64,000 bases of DNA from Nocardia stercoris. Its GTDB lineage: Bacteria > Actinomycetota > Actinomycetes > Mycobacteriales > Mycobacteriaceae. Location: positions 1 to 64,000 of the forward strand of contig NZ_RFFH01000014.1 in assembly GCF_003696265.1 (NCBI RefSeq), given 5' to 3'. Made by a program: the position numbers and the translations under genes. Below are positions 1 to 8,241 of this stretch, piece after piece (positions within the stretch are counted from its first letter, which is position 1; every line of letters begins with the position of its first letter). Below the pieces are notes generated by a model that was given only the letters and a program-made list of their open reading frames with translations, searched no databases and was not told the DNA's origin.

Positions 1-615
1 ATGTCGCACACCCAGCCCCCCGAAGCGCTGGCCAAGCAGGCCCGGATCATGGCCGACGCCGGCTGCCAGTGCGTGTATGTCGTCGACTCCGCCGGCGCGC
101 TGGTCCTCGAGGGTGTCTCCGACCGGATCGCGGCGGTGGTCGCCGAGCTCGGTGACGACGCGCAGGTCGGTTTCCACGGCCACGAGAACCTCGACCTGGC
201 CGTCGCGAACTCCGTGTACGCCGTGCGTGCCGGGGCGAAGCAGATCGCCGGCAGCGCACGGCGTTTCGGTGCCGGTGCGGGTAACACGCCGGTCGAGGCG
301 TTCGTCGGTGTCTGCGACAAGCTGAACATCAAGACCGGAATCGACTTCTTCAAGATCGCCGACGCCGCCGAAGATGTTGTCCGCCCGGTCATGCCGGCCG
401 AATGCCTGCTCGACCGTCAGTCCCTGATGATGGGCTACGCCGGGGTGTACTCGAGCTTCCTCCGCCACGCCGAGCGTCAGGCCGAGCGCTATGGCGTCTC
501 GGCCGCGGAGATGCTGGTCCGCGCCGGTCGCCGCAAGCTGGTCGGCGGCCAGGAGGACCAGCTGGTCGACATCGCCCTGGAACTCCAGCGCGAACAGTCC
601 ACCGTCACAGCCTGA
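1..615 (+). CDS. 4-hydroxy-2-oxovalerate aldolase, C-terminal part (5' end outside window)
   Basis: This is the C-terminal 204 residues of a DmpG/BphI/HsaF-type aldolase, which cleaves 4-hydroxy-2-oxo acids to pyruvate and an aldehyde in meta-cleavage pathways (aromatics, or steroid rings in the HsaF branch). The metal-binding His-x-His lies in FHGHENLDLAVANS (His59 and His61 here), and the segment ECLLDRQSLMMGYAGVYSSF belongs to the C-terminal domain that contacts the partner acetaldehyde/propanal dehydrogenase. Family members are about 340 residues long, so roughly 135 residues lie before the window and the ATG at position 1 is probably an internal methionine. A strong terminator follows. 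The substrate class cannot be decided from this fragment. Confidence 0.9.
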   Translation: MSHTQPPEALAKQARIMADAGCQCVYVVDSAGALVLEGVSDRIAAVVAELGDDAQVGFHGHENLDLAVANSVYAVRAGAKQIAGSARRFGAGAGNTPVEAFVGVCDKLNIKTGIDFFKIADAAEDVVRPVMPAECLLDRQSLMMGYAGVYSSFLRHAERQAERYGVSAAEMLVRAGRRKLVGGQEDQLVDIALELQREQSTVTA

Positions 616-700
616 TTCGAGACAGCGATGCGGCCGGGCGCCATAAGTGCCTTGCCGCGTCGCCTTCAGCGCCCGGCCAGAATGCCGACGGCGTGCAGAC

Positions 701-744
701 AGTGGTCGTTTATCCCCGGAAACCGGGGGTAAACGACCACTTTT
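701..744. terminator. Near-perfect intrinsic terminator after the aldolase
   Basis: A 19-bp inverted repeat (701-719 with 723-741, a single G-U wobble) closes on a three-base AAA loop and is followed by a short T run. It lies between the aldolase (plus) and the RNase H/phosphatase gene (minus), which converge on it. It can therefore end transcription from either side. Confidence 0.85.
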
Positions 745-842
745 CGTGCTGTGGTCGACGCCGTGCCGGGGATCGCGCTCGATATCCCTGCCCGAATTCG
801 GGTGGTGGATGACCGATCCTTCGACGGCAGAGCGCGAGCGGG

Positions 843-2249
843 TCAGAGATACGAGGTCTCGTTGACCAGGCGGACCGAAGCTCCACCGTCGGGGTAGAAC
901 TCGGCGATCGACAGCGACGCCAGATCCAGGTGCAGGCGGTACAGCAGGGACGGGCCGACACCCAATGCGAGCTGCAGCAGGGTCTTGATCGGGGTGACGT
1001 GGCTGACCACCACCACGTTCTCGCCCGGGTAGAGCGCCGTCAGGTCCGCCCGCGCCGCCTCGACCCGTTCCCGCACCTGGTCGAAACTCTCGCCGCCGGG
1101 CGCCGGTAGCGACGGGTCGGTGAGCCAGCGCGAGTGCAGCTCCGGATCACGTTGCGCCGCTTCGGTGAAGGTCAGGCCCTCCCACTCCCCGAAGTCGGTT
1201 TCGGTGAGCCGGTCCATGACCCGCACCGGTACGCCGAGCGCCGCACCGACCGCCGCCGCGGTCTCGCGGGCCCGGCCCAGCGGCGAGGACACCACAGCGG
1301 CGATCCCGCCTTTCGCCGCAAGGTGTTTCGCGGCCCGCTCCGCCTGCTCTCGCCCCAGCGCGGTCAACGGCGGATTGCCCCGGCCCGAGTACCGCCGCTG
1401 AATCGACAGCTCGGTCTGCCCGTGCCGCAACAGAAGCAGCCGAGTCGGCCGCCCGACCGCCCAAGTCAACCCGGGCCCATGCGCCGCCTGCCCGACCGCC
1501 GCAGGCCCATTCGCCGCAGGCCCGGAAGCCGTGGGTCCAGTGCCCGTGGGTCCAGTAGCCGCGCGTCCAGTGGCCGTGGGCCCGTCCGTCGCCTGCCCGG
1601 AAGTCGCAGGCCCGTTCGCAGCCTGTCCGTGCGCCGCCTGGTCAGAGGTCCCCTGGCCGGGCTGTACCGAACCGGACCGCGAGCCCGTAACTCCTTGCTG
1701 CGCAGGCGAACCGCCGAAACGAGGTTCCCCCGGCCGCGTCGCACCGCCCGGGGCCGGCGAGTCCGGTGCCCCGCCGGTCCGCGAATCCGCTTGCGCGGCA
1801 CCGGCATCCAACGCGATCGCGTCCCGCACCTCGGCGAGCGTCGGCTCACCGTCCATGGCCTGGTTGGCCAGGCGGTCGGCGTACGAGTTCTCGGCGCGCG
1901 GAATCCAGGTGTAGTCGACGTGGTCGAAGCCGGCGGCGAGCTGCCGGGCCCGGGCGGCCAGCGGAATCATGTCCGGGTGCTTGACCTGCCAGCGCCCGGA
2001 CATCTGCTCCACCACCAGTTTCGAGTCCATCCGGACTCGCACCGTGTCGGCACCGAGTTCGGCGGCCGCCGCCAAACCCGCTATGAGACCGCGGTATTCG
2101 GCGACATTGTTGGTGGCGATGCCGATCGCTTCCCGGCGCTCGGCGAGCACCACGGTGCGGTCGGCGTCCCACACCACCGCGCCGTAACCGGCGACTCCGG
2201 GGTTGCCCCGCGAGCCGCCGTCGGCCTCGACGATCACCGTGCCGGTCAC
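843..2249 (-). CDS. Bifunctional RNase HI / histidine (acid) phosphatase, Rv2228c-type
   Basis: An N-terminal RNase HI domain (about residues 1-140) is joined to a C-terminal phosphoglycerate-mutase/CobC-like histidine phosphatase (about 265-468). RNase H acidic residues are visible in VEADGGSRGNPG, NNVAEYRGL, RMDSKLVV and YADRLAN. The phosphatase has its RHGQTELS phospho-histidine motif and a second catalytic His in VVSHVTP. The same fusion is M. tuberculosis Rv2228c, where RNase H activity removes RNA from RNA:DNA hybrids and the phosphatase half has been tied to alpha-ribazole phosphate in cobalamin synthesis. The GTG start at 2249 overlaps the upstream stop as GTGA, which indicates translational coupling. 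The Ala/Gly/Pro linker is built from tandem repeats described separately. Confidence 0.92.
   Translation of the reverse strand: MTGTVIVEADGGSRGNPGVAGYGAVVWDADRTVVLAERREAIGIATNNVAEYRGLIAGLAAAAELGADTVRVRMDSKLVVEQMSGRWQVKHPDMIPLAARARQLAAGFDHVDYTWIPRAENSYADRLANQAMDGEPTLAEVRDAIALDAGAAQADSRTGGAPDSPAPGGATRPGEPRFGGSPAQQGVTGSRSGSVQPGQGTSDQAAHGQAANGPATSGQATDGPTATGRAATGPTGTGPTASGPAANGPAAVGQAAHGPGLTWAVGRPTRLLLLRHGQTELSIQRRYSGRGNPPLTALGREQAERAAKHLAAKGGIAAVVSSPLGRARETAAAVGAALGVPVRVMDRLTETDFGEWEGLTFTEAAQRDPELHSRWLTDPSLPAPGGESFDQVRERVEAARADLTALYPGENVVVVSHVTPIKTLLQLALGVGPSLLYRLHLDLASLSIAEFYPDGGASVRLVNETSYL
1471..1650. repeat. Twelve in-frame 15-bp tandem repeats encoding the interdomain linker
   Basis: The 180 bp divide exactly into twelve 15-base units (for example 1501-1515, 1516-1530, 1531-1545, 1546-1560) with strong similarity at GGSCC in each unit. 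On the minus strand they encode a pentapeptide of the type Ala/Thr-x-Gly-Pro/Gln-Ala in the linker between the RNase H and phosphatase domains. The unit length is a multiple of three, so copy-number change would keep the frame. Confidence 0.85.
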
Positions 2250-2983
2250 AGCCCGGACTGCTTGGTGCGCACCAGGATCGCGCCGCACTCGGGGCAACGG
2301 ACCACGACGTCGGCGGCGGTCTGGGCGATGCGGGAGATCTCGCCGCGGTCCAGCTCGATCCGGCAGCCACCACACCGGCGGGCCTGCAGCAGTGCCGCGC
2401 CGACACCGCTGTCGGCGCGCTGCTTCTCGTAGAGAGCGAGCAGTTCGCCGGGCAGTCCACCGACCAACTGTTCGCGGTCACGGGCGCAACGTTCGGCGGC
2501 CACCTCCAGGTCGGCCATCGCCTCGCCGCGACGGCGCTCGGCCTCCGCGAGTTCGGCTTCGGCGTGCGACAGGTTCGCACCGGCGTGCTGGTGGTCGGCG
2601 ACCGCCGCCTCGCGGCGTTCCATCACCTCGAGCAGTTCGTCCTCGAGCACGCCGCGGCGGCGGCCGAGGGTGCCCAGTTCGTGTTCCAGCTCGGAGAGCT
2701 GCTTGGCGCCGACGCTACCCGACTCGAGCAGCCCCCGGTCGCGGTCCTCCCGCTTGCGGACGTTGTCGACCTCGGTCTCCAGCTTGCGGATGTCCCGATC
2801 GATGTCGTCGATCACGATCTCGACGCGCGCGGCCGCGTCCCGGCGGGCGCCGCGCTCGGCCTGCAGCCGGTCGACTTCCTGCTGTTCGGGCAGCACCTTG
2901 CGGCGATGCGCGATCCGCGTCAACTCGGTGTCGACAGCGGCGAGTTCGAGCAGCTTGGCCTGGATCGGTTGTTCGACGTTCAA
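2246..2983 (-). CDS. Coiled-coil protein with C-terminal C4 zinc ribbon (Rv2229c-type)
   Basis: The 245-residue protein has a long charged coiled coil (about residues 10-190, rich in Glu, Arg and Leu heptads) and a C-terminal zinc ribbon with Cys204-x2-Cys207 and Cys230-x2-Cys233. This is the bacterial C4-type zinc-ribbon family that includes Rv2229c and structurally resembles nucleic-acid or complex-binding scaffolds; its molecular role is not established. It is followed, with a 4-base GTGA overlap, by the RNase H/phosphatase gene, so the two are probably made from one transcript. That pairing is conserved in mycobacteria and suggests a link to nucleic-acid metabolism, which remains inference. 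Confidence 0.9.
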   Translation of the reverse strand: MNVEQPIQAKLLELAAVDTELTRIAHRRKVLPEQQEVDRLQAERGARRDAAARVEIVIDDIDRDIRKLETEVDNVRKREDRDRGLLESGSVGAKQLSELEHELGTLGRRRGVLEDELLEVMERREAAVADHQHAGANLSHAEAELAEAERRRGEAMADLEVAAERCARDREQLVGGLPGELLALYEKQRADSGVGAALLQARRCGGCRIELDRGEISRIAQTAADVVVRCPECGAILVRTKQSGL

Positions 2984-3167
2984 CGGGGGCCTGACTCCTG
3001 GGCGCGATGGCGGACACTGTGGACTTCTGCTTCGGGCGACCGGTCGTGCGACCGAGACCGACGGTCAACCGTACTCCGCGAGCGCCCCGCCGCGCCCCGG
3101 CCCCACCACCGCCCGGGTCGGGAAATCCGGATGCGGGTGAATGTCGTTGCGTGGCAGGCTCTCCATC

Positions 3168-3614
3168 ATGGCCGAACACCACTACGAAGTCGAGGTCACC
3201 TGGTCGGGCGCGACCACCGGCTACCGCGAATACTCCCGTAACCACCTGGTGCGCGCCGCCGGCCAACCGGACCTGCCGGGCTCAGCGGACCCGGTCATCG
3301 GCCGCGGCGACGGCAGCCGCTGGGACCCCGAACAACTCCTGGTCGCCTCCCTCGCCCAATGCCACATGCTCTGGTACCTGCACCTGTGCACCGAGGCCGG
3401 CATCGTGGTCACGGAGTACCGCGACGCCGCCACCGGCACAATGGGCGCGGAACGCTTCCACACCGTCGTCCTGCATCCCCGGGTCACGATCACCGACCCG
3501 GCCCGCACGGCGGACGCCGCCGCCTTGCACGACGCCGCGCACGCCAAGTGCTTCATCGCCAATTCGGTCGCCTTCCCGGTCACCCACGAACCGGAGATCC
3601 GCGCGCGATCCTGA
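3168..3614 (+). CDS. OsmC/Ohr-family protein
   Basis: This 148-residue protein belongs to the OsmC superfamily of thiol-dependent hydroperoxide reductases. The two conserved cysteines are at Cys65 (SLAQCHMLW) and Cys128 (HAKCFIANS), and the family signature around PEQLLVASLAQC is clear. Such proteins reduce organic hydroperoxides in the cytoplasm using thiols such as mycothiol or lipoyl proteins as partners. The ATG at 3168 is chosen because the following MAEHHYEVEVTW matches the normal N-terminus; an earlier in-frame start at 3141 would add nine residues. It is divergent from the zinc-ribbon gene, so promoters probably lie at 2984-3167. It interrupts the order seen in M. tuberculosis. Confidence 0.88.
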   Translation: MAEHHYEVEVTWSGATTGYREYSRNHLVRAAGQPDLPGSADPVIGRGDGSRWDPEQLLVASLAQCHMLWYLHLCTEAGIVVTEYRDAATGTMGAERFHTVVLHPRVTITDPARTADAAALHDAAHAKCFIANSVAFPVTHEPEIRARS

Positions 3615-3908
3615 CAGCGCTGCGCGGGACGGCCCGGCACGAGGTTGTCGACGACCGATCCCACGGCAGCTCCGGTCTGCGCGCACAATGGTCAGGCCGA
3701 AGCGGCAAATTTTGCCGTCGACTGCCGAACATCGTGCGCTCTGGCCGGGTGCCTCGAGTCGGCCTTCACCTGATGCCCCCGCCCATCGGGTCGACGCACA
3801 ATTCGGCTGGGATCTTCGCACCGTCCTGATGGCCGAATACGCCTGGTCCGTACTGGGGAGCGGCGTGATAGAACCGGGGAGGTTCTCTAGGCGTGAGGGG
3901 TGGTGACC

Positions 3909-4862
3909 ATGGTGTCGGTTCGGACGGTCGACGTGGTGCCCGGCGAGTTGTCGGCACGGATCCAACCCGGACCGGCCGGTCCCGACGGGCGCCCGGTCAC
4001 CGTGGTGGTCAGCGAGGGGCTGCGCCGGCACGGGCAGCGCGAGCTGGCGTTCCATTTCGCACCCGAGCCTGGCGAGGATCCGAACGCCACACCGGATTTC
4101 GTGTTCTGGCTGCTGCGGGAGGTCCAGCGTGAAGCCGCCGCCGGGCGCAGCATCGGCCCGGGTGGCCGCACCGTATTGCGCAGCCCCGGGTGGGGGCTGG
4201 GCATCACCGGCTTCCTCTACCTCGACGCGCCCGACCTGGCGCCGCCGGCCGCGGACGGCTGGGCTCCGCTGGTGGTGGTCCCGACGCTGTGGGACGAGAC
4301 CGCCGCCGTCGCCCGCTTCGGCGCGGGCCGCGTCCTGACCATGCTCGGTGCCGCGACCGGCGTGTTCCCGCACCCGGTGGCCCTGGACCGGCGCCGGCCA
4401 CCGGTGCTCGAACTGAACTCCCACACCGCGACGACGATGCTGTCCGGGCTGCAGACGGTGTCCGTCCCCGCGGTCGAGGCGGCGGCCAACACAGCCGAAC
4501 TGCGGGTCACGGTGGCCGCCGCGCACGCCGCCGCACTGGCCGACACCCTGCGCACCCCGCCCCCGAACAGCCTCGCGCTGCTCACCGCGCCCCGGCACCG
4601 CACCGCCCGGCTGCGCTACCTCTTCCAGCCCGGCGGCCCGGCCCTCACCATCGGCGAACGACAGCCCGGCGACCCGCTGGTGGCCGGCAATTTCGTTGCC
4701 TACGCGGCGAACGCCGACACCCCGTCGATGGCCATGCTGGAGGACGGTTTCGGCGTCCTGATGCCGCCCGCCGAGCACACCCGGCTCCTGTCCTGCCTGG
4801 AGTCACAGCGCGAATTCCGCTGCCGCACACCACAAGCAGAGTTCGTCGTCGCCCCACGGTAG
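3909..4862 (+). CDS. Conserved-looking protein of unknown function
   Basis: A 317-residue protein I do not recognise. It has no signal peptide, no transmembrane segment and no obvious catalytic motif. It is rich in short hydrophobic strands and contains WGLGITGFLYLDAPDL, LVVVPTLWDETAAVARFG and a C-terminal GFGVLMPPAEHTRLLSCL. The codon usage is strongly GC-biased in third positions and the frame is open throughout, so I consider it real. The ATG at 3909 follows a GGGG-type ribosome-binding site about 8 bases upstream; a GTG at 3900 is an alternative. It stands alone between OsmC and the NIF3-like gene and is an insertion relative to the M. tuberculosis order. Confidence 0.7.
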   Translation: MVSVRTVDVVPGELSARIQPGPAGPDGRPVTVVVSEGLRRHGQRELAFHFAPEPGEDPNATPDFVFWLLREVQREAAAGRSIGPGGRTVLRSPGWGLGITGFLYLDAPDLAPPAADGWAPLVVVPTLWDETAAVARFGAGRVLTMLGAATGVFPHPVALDRRRPPVLELNSHTATTMLSGLQTVSVPAVEAAANTAELRVTVAAAHAAALADTLRTPPPNSLALLTAPRHRTARLRYLFQPGGPALTIGERQPGDPLVAGNFVAYAANADTPSMAMLEDGFGVLMPPAEHTRLLSCLESQREFRCRTPQAEFVVAPR

Positions 4863-5018
4863 TCCAGCCCGCGCGGCGGCGGTTCGACTCGCGGTGACCG
4901 GCCCGACGTAGCGCCGGACCGCAGTGCGCACCCCGGGCACCGGCGCCTACGCGACCGTCGACCGAGCTGCTCGTTCGCCCGAACCGCTACACCGCACCGA
5001 CCGCGCGCGCCGATCCGG

Positions 5019-6146
5019 CTACGCCACCGTCCAAGGGTCGGTCCGTAGTCCGCTCACCCGCACGGATACACCCGGCAGCGCCCCCTCGACGATCCCGGCG
5101 GCCTGTGCGCACCAAGGGAATTCGGTCGCCCAGTGGGCGGCGTCGATCAGGGCCGGACCTCCGGCTCGCAGGTGTTCGTCGGCGGGGTGGTGTCGCAGAT
5201 CGGCGGTCAGGTAGGCGTCGACGCCCAGGCGGGTGACGGTGTCGAGGTAGGTGTCGCCGGAGCCGCCGCACACGGCGACGGTCCGGATCGGGCGGTCCGG
5301 GTCACCCGCCGCGCGCACACCCCAGACCGTCTCCGGCAGACCGGCTTTGACGCGGGCGGTGAAGGTGCGCAGAGTTTCCGGCTCGGCGAGGGCGCCCACC
5401 CGGCCGATGCCGAGACCCGTTGGCAGCGGGGCGCATTCGGTGACGTGGTAGGACGGCTCCTCGTAGGGGTGCGCGGCACGCAGCGCGGCCAGCACCGCCG
5501 CCCGCGCCGAAGGCGCCGCCACGACCTCGACCTGGTCTTCGGCGACGTGCTCCAGCTCCCCCAGCGTGCCGATCGCCGGATCGGCACCTTCCACCGGCCG
5601 GAACTGCCCGGAACCCGGTACCTGCCAACAGCATTCGCGATAGTTGCCGACTCCGCCCGCGCCCGCCGCGAACAGGGCCGCGAGCACCCGCTCGGTGTCC
5701 GCGCGCGGCACCCGGACGGTCCATTCGTCCACCGCCACTGCCGGTTTCGGCGCGATCGGACCGGTAACGGTCAGCCCGATCGCGGCCGCCAGTGCGTCCG
5801 ACACCCCCGGATCCGCCGAATCGGCGTTGGTGTGTGCGGTGAACAGTGCGCATCCGTGCCGAATCAGCTTGTGCAGCAACGCACCTTTCGGTGTGCTCGC
5901 CGCCACTGTGTCCACCCCGCGCAGCAGCAGTGGGTGGTGCACCACCAGAGCCTGTGCCCCCCAAGCGATCGCCTCGTCCACGACGGCGGCGGTCGCGTCC
6001 ACCGCGAACAGCACCCGGGTGACCGGCTCGGCCGGATCCCCGCACACCAGCCCGACGGAGTCCCACTTCTCCGCCAGCCGGGGCGGATACGCCGCCTCCA
6101 GCACCCCGATCACCTCGGCCAGCGCCACCGCACTCCCCTGCTCCAC
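5019..6146 (-). CDS. NIF3-like dinuclear metal-centre protein (Rv2230c-type)
   Basis: The 375-residue protein belongs to the NIF3/YbgI/DUF34 family of hexameric proteins with a dinuclear metal site. Metal-binding segments are recognisable: VHHPLLLRG and AHTNADSADPGVSDAL in the N-terminal half, and DLRHHPADEH and IDAAHWATEF in the C-terminal half. A middle PII-like insert (about residues 130-235, with AHPYEEPSYHV) is typical of the longer bacterial form. Some relatives have GTP cyclohydrolase-like or metal-chaperone activity; the cellular role is unsettled. The GTG start at 6146 is chosen for a strong GAGGAGG ribosome-binding site at 6152-6158, five bases away. The longer open frame upstream has no support. 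Confidence 0.9.
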   Translation of the reverse strand: MEQGSAVALAEVIGVLEAAYPPRLAEKWDSVGLVCGDPAEPVTRVLFAVDATAAVVDEAIAWGAQALVVHHPLLLRGVDTVAASTPKGALLHKLIRHGCALFTAHTNADSADPGVSDALAAAIGLTVTGPIAPKPAVAVDEWTVRVPRADTERVLAALFAAGAGGVGNYRECCWQVPGSGQFRPVEGADPAIGTLGELEHVAEDQVEVVAAPSARAAVLAALRAAHPYEEPSYHVTECAPLPTGLGIGRVGALAEPETLRTFTARVKAGLPETVWGVRAAGDPDRPIRTVAVCGGSGDTYLDTVTRLGVDAYLTADLRHHPADEHLRAGGPALIDAAHWATEFPWCAQAAGIVEGALPGVSVRVSGLRTDPWTVA

Positions 6147-6412
6147 CGCATCCTCCTCGTGTCCACGTCTCCGGCCATCATCCCCGCGCACCCCCGACAA
6201 CTCCCAGCCGGTACTACTGCGGCGGTCCCGCCATCCGCCGCGGATCCGGCACGACATCGACCTCGGACCGCCGAGCGGCCGGAGCGGGAATCCGCCGAGC
6301 AGACACTGACCGCCATCGCCGCGTCCCAGGTGGAACAGGGCACCAAGACGAGGGGAACCGGACCCGAAGCCGGTGCGCGCATCACGGCCCGGTGGGAGCA
6401 CCCGGCCGCGGC

Positions 6413-7558
6413 CTAACGCTGCTCGAATCCCAGCTGTACCAACGCCTCCACCAGGCGATCCACTTCCGCCGCACCGCGCACCGCCACCCGCAGGTGACCA
6501 CTGGCCAGCCCCGGGAACGTGTCGCCGCGCCGGACGGCAATCCCGTACTCGGCCAAGCGTTTCCGCAGCAGCTCCGCGTCGGGCACCCGGATCAGCAGGA
6601 ACGGACCGGCGGCCGGCTCGTGCACCTCGATGCCGAGGCTCCGCAGGCGCGGGATCATCGCGGCCCGGTCCGCGGCGATCCGCTCGGCCCGGGCACTCGA
6701 TTCGGCCACCGCCTCCGGGCCGGCGGTGGCGGTGACGGCTTCGAGTTGCAGCGTCCCCAGCGGCCAGTGCGCGCGCCCGTGGTCGAGCCGGGCCAGTACG
6801 GCCGGGTCGCCGAGGAAATACCCGCACCGCAGGCCGGCCAGCGCCCAGGTCTTGGTCAGGCTGCGCAGCACGAGCACATCGGTGTGCCGTTCGCCCGCCA
6901 GCGACTCCGGTTCACCGGCGATCGCGTCGGCGAACGCCTCGTCGACCACCACGAGCCGGCCGGGCCGGCGCAGCGCGGTGATCACGGCCGCCGGATGCAG
7001 CACCGAGGTCGGGTTGGTCGGGTTGCCCAGCACCACCAGATCGGCCGCCTCGGGCACCAGCGCCGGGTCGAGGGTGTACGGCGGCTCGAGCACGACCCGG
7101 GCGACCGGCACCCCGGCTTCCCGCAACGCCAGTTCCGGCTCGGTGAACGACGGATGCACGACGGCGGCCAGCCGCGGCCGCAGCCGCGGCAACATCGCGA
7201 ACCCCTCGGCAGCCCCCGACAGCAACAGGACCTCGGCCGCCGAGCGCCCGTGCCGGGCCGCGACCGCCGCACGTGCGGCCTGCTCGTCGGCCGGATCCGG
7301 ATACCGCCCGAGGTCCGCGAGCCGCGCCGCCAGCCGTTCCCGCAACCACTCCGGCGGCGCGGTCCCCTGCACGTTCACCGCGAAGTCCACCATGCCGGGC
7401 CCGGTATCGGCGTCACCGTGATGCCGCAACAGCTCCCGATCGGGTATCTCGACTCCGGAACCGAACCTCTCCGCCGCGACCTCAGCGCACGCCTCGGCAG
7501 CCGGCGACGTCCCGTCGCCGGTCGGCACCGCATGGTTCGCTGTGGGGTCCTCGGGCAC
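6413..7558 (-). CDS. cobC: PLP-dependent aminotransferase CobC (Rv2231c-type)
   Basis: A fold-type I PLP enzyme of the histidinol-phosphate aminotransferase/CobC group. The PLP-binding lysine is in RSLTKTWALAGLRCGY, and VVLGNPTNPTSV carries the conserved asparagine that contacts the cofactor. In cobalamin synthesis CobC-type decarboxylases supply (R)-1-amino-2-propanol phosphate; the same region in M. tuberculosis is annotated CobC. Its neighbours support this: the phosphatase-fusion protein and cobD belong to the same late cobalamin steps. The start is uncertain: GTG 7558 gives 381 residues, while a GTG at 7597 would add 13 residues of low-similarity sequence. The nucleotide-loop enzymes are not in this window. 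Confidence 0.85.
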   Translation of the reverse strand: MPEDPTANHAVPTGDGTSPAAEACAEVAAERFGSGVEIPDRELLRHHGDADTGPGMVDFAVNVQGTAPPEWLRERLAARLADLGRYPDPADEQAARAAVAARHGRSAAEVLLLSGAAEGFAMLPRLRPRLAAVVHPSFTEPELALREAGVPVARVVLEPPYTLDPALVPEAADLVVLGNPTNPTSVLHPAAVITALRRPGRLVVVDEAFADAIAGEPESLAGERHTDVLVLRSLTKTWALAGLRCGYFLGDPAVLARLDHGRAHWPLGTLQLEAVTATAGPEAVAESSARAERIAADRAAMIPRLRSLGIEVHEPAAGPFLLIRVPDAELLRKRLAEYGIAVRRGDTFPGLASGHLRVAVRGAAEVDRLVEALVQLGFEQR

Positions 7559-7743
7559 GACTGCAACCCTACGGACCGCCGGCCCGGCCCCGCACACCTC
7601 GGTCGGGGTAGTCCGTCACCGGTACGGCGTCGCTCACGACGCCGCAGATCCCACGGTCGAGGCCGGCCTGGTCCCGGTTGTCCAGTGACGAGACAGTGCT
7701 GCCGGTGGCTGCCGTGGGCACACCGCGCGGGCCGCCTGCCAGA

Positions 7744-8241
7744 ATGGCTGTCGTGGGTGAGCTGCACGTGACGTTTGTCTGTACCGGGAACATCTGCCGG
7801 TCGCCGATGGCCGAGAAGATTCTCGTGGCCGCGGTGCGCGATGCCGGGCTCACCGACCGGGTCCGGGTCACCAGCGCCGGAACCGGGTCCTGGCACGTGG
7901 GCGACGAGGCGGACCCGCGGACCACCACCACGTTGCGGCGGCACGGCTACCCGGTCGGGCACACGGCCGCCACGCTCGGGCCCGAGCATCTGTCCGCCGA
8001 CCTGCTGGTCGCGCTGGACCGCTCGCACGAGCGGGAGCTGGCCCGGCTGGGCGTCCCGTCCGACCGACGCCGGCTGCTGCGGTCGTTCGATCCCGACGCC
8101 GACGGCCCCGACGTCCCGGACCCGTATTACGGCAACATCGGCGACTTCGAGCTGGTCCGAGCGCAGGTCGAGGCTGCGATGCCGGGCCTGCTGGACTGGG
8201 TGCGGGATCGGGTGGACGCACCCGCGGGGCGGTCCGCATGA
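7744..8241 (+). CDS. ptpA: Low-molecular-weight protein tyrosine phosphatase PtpA
   Basis: This protein of about 165 residues has the LMW-PTP phosphate loop CTGNICRS right at the N-terminus (residues 13-20 from ATG 7744) and the general-acid aspartate in VPDPYYGN. It dephosphorylates phosphotyrosine; in M. tuberculosis PtpA is secreted and blocks phagosome acidification, but export here is unproven. A GTG at 7753 would give an N-terminus closer to the mycobacterial protein and is a real alternative. Its stop overlaps the start of the SURF1-like gene as ATGA. The tyrosine kinase gene ptkA, which precedes ptpA in M. tuberculosis, is absent here. Confidence 0.93.
   Translation: MAVVGELHVTFVCTGNICRSPMAEKILVAAVRDAGLTDRVRVTSAGTGSWHVGDEADPRTTTTLRRHGYPVGHTAATLGPEHLSADLLVALDRSHERELARLGVPSDRRRLLRSFDPDADGPDVPDPYYGNIGDFELVRAQVEAAMPGLLDWVRDRVDAPAGRSA

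Noticed and set aside
1134..2432. Long plus-strand frame opposite the RNase H/phosphatase gene
   Set aside because: Arg/Pro-rich antisense translation without any family pattern.
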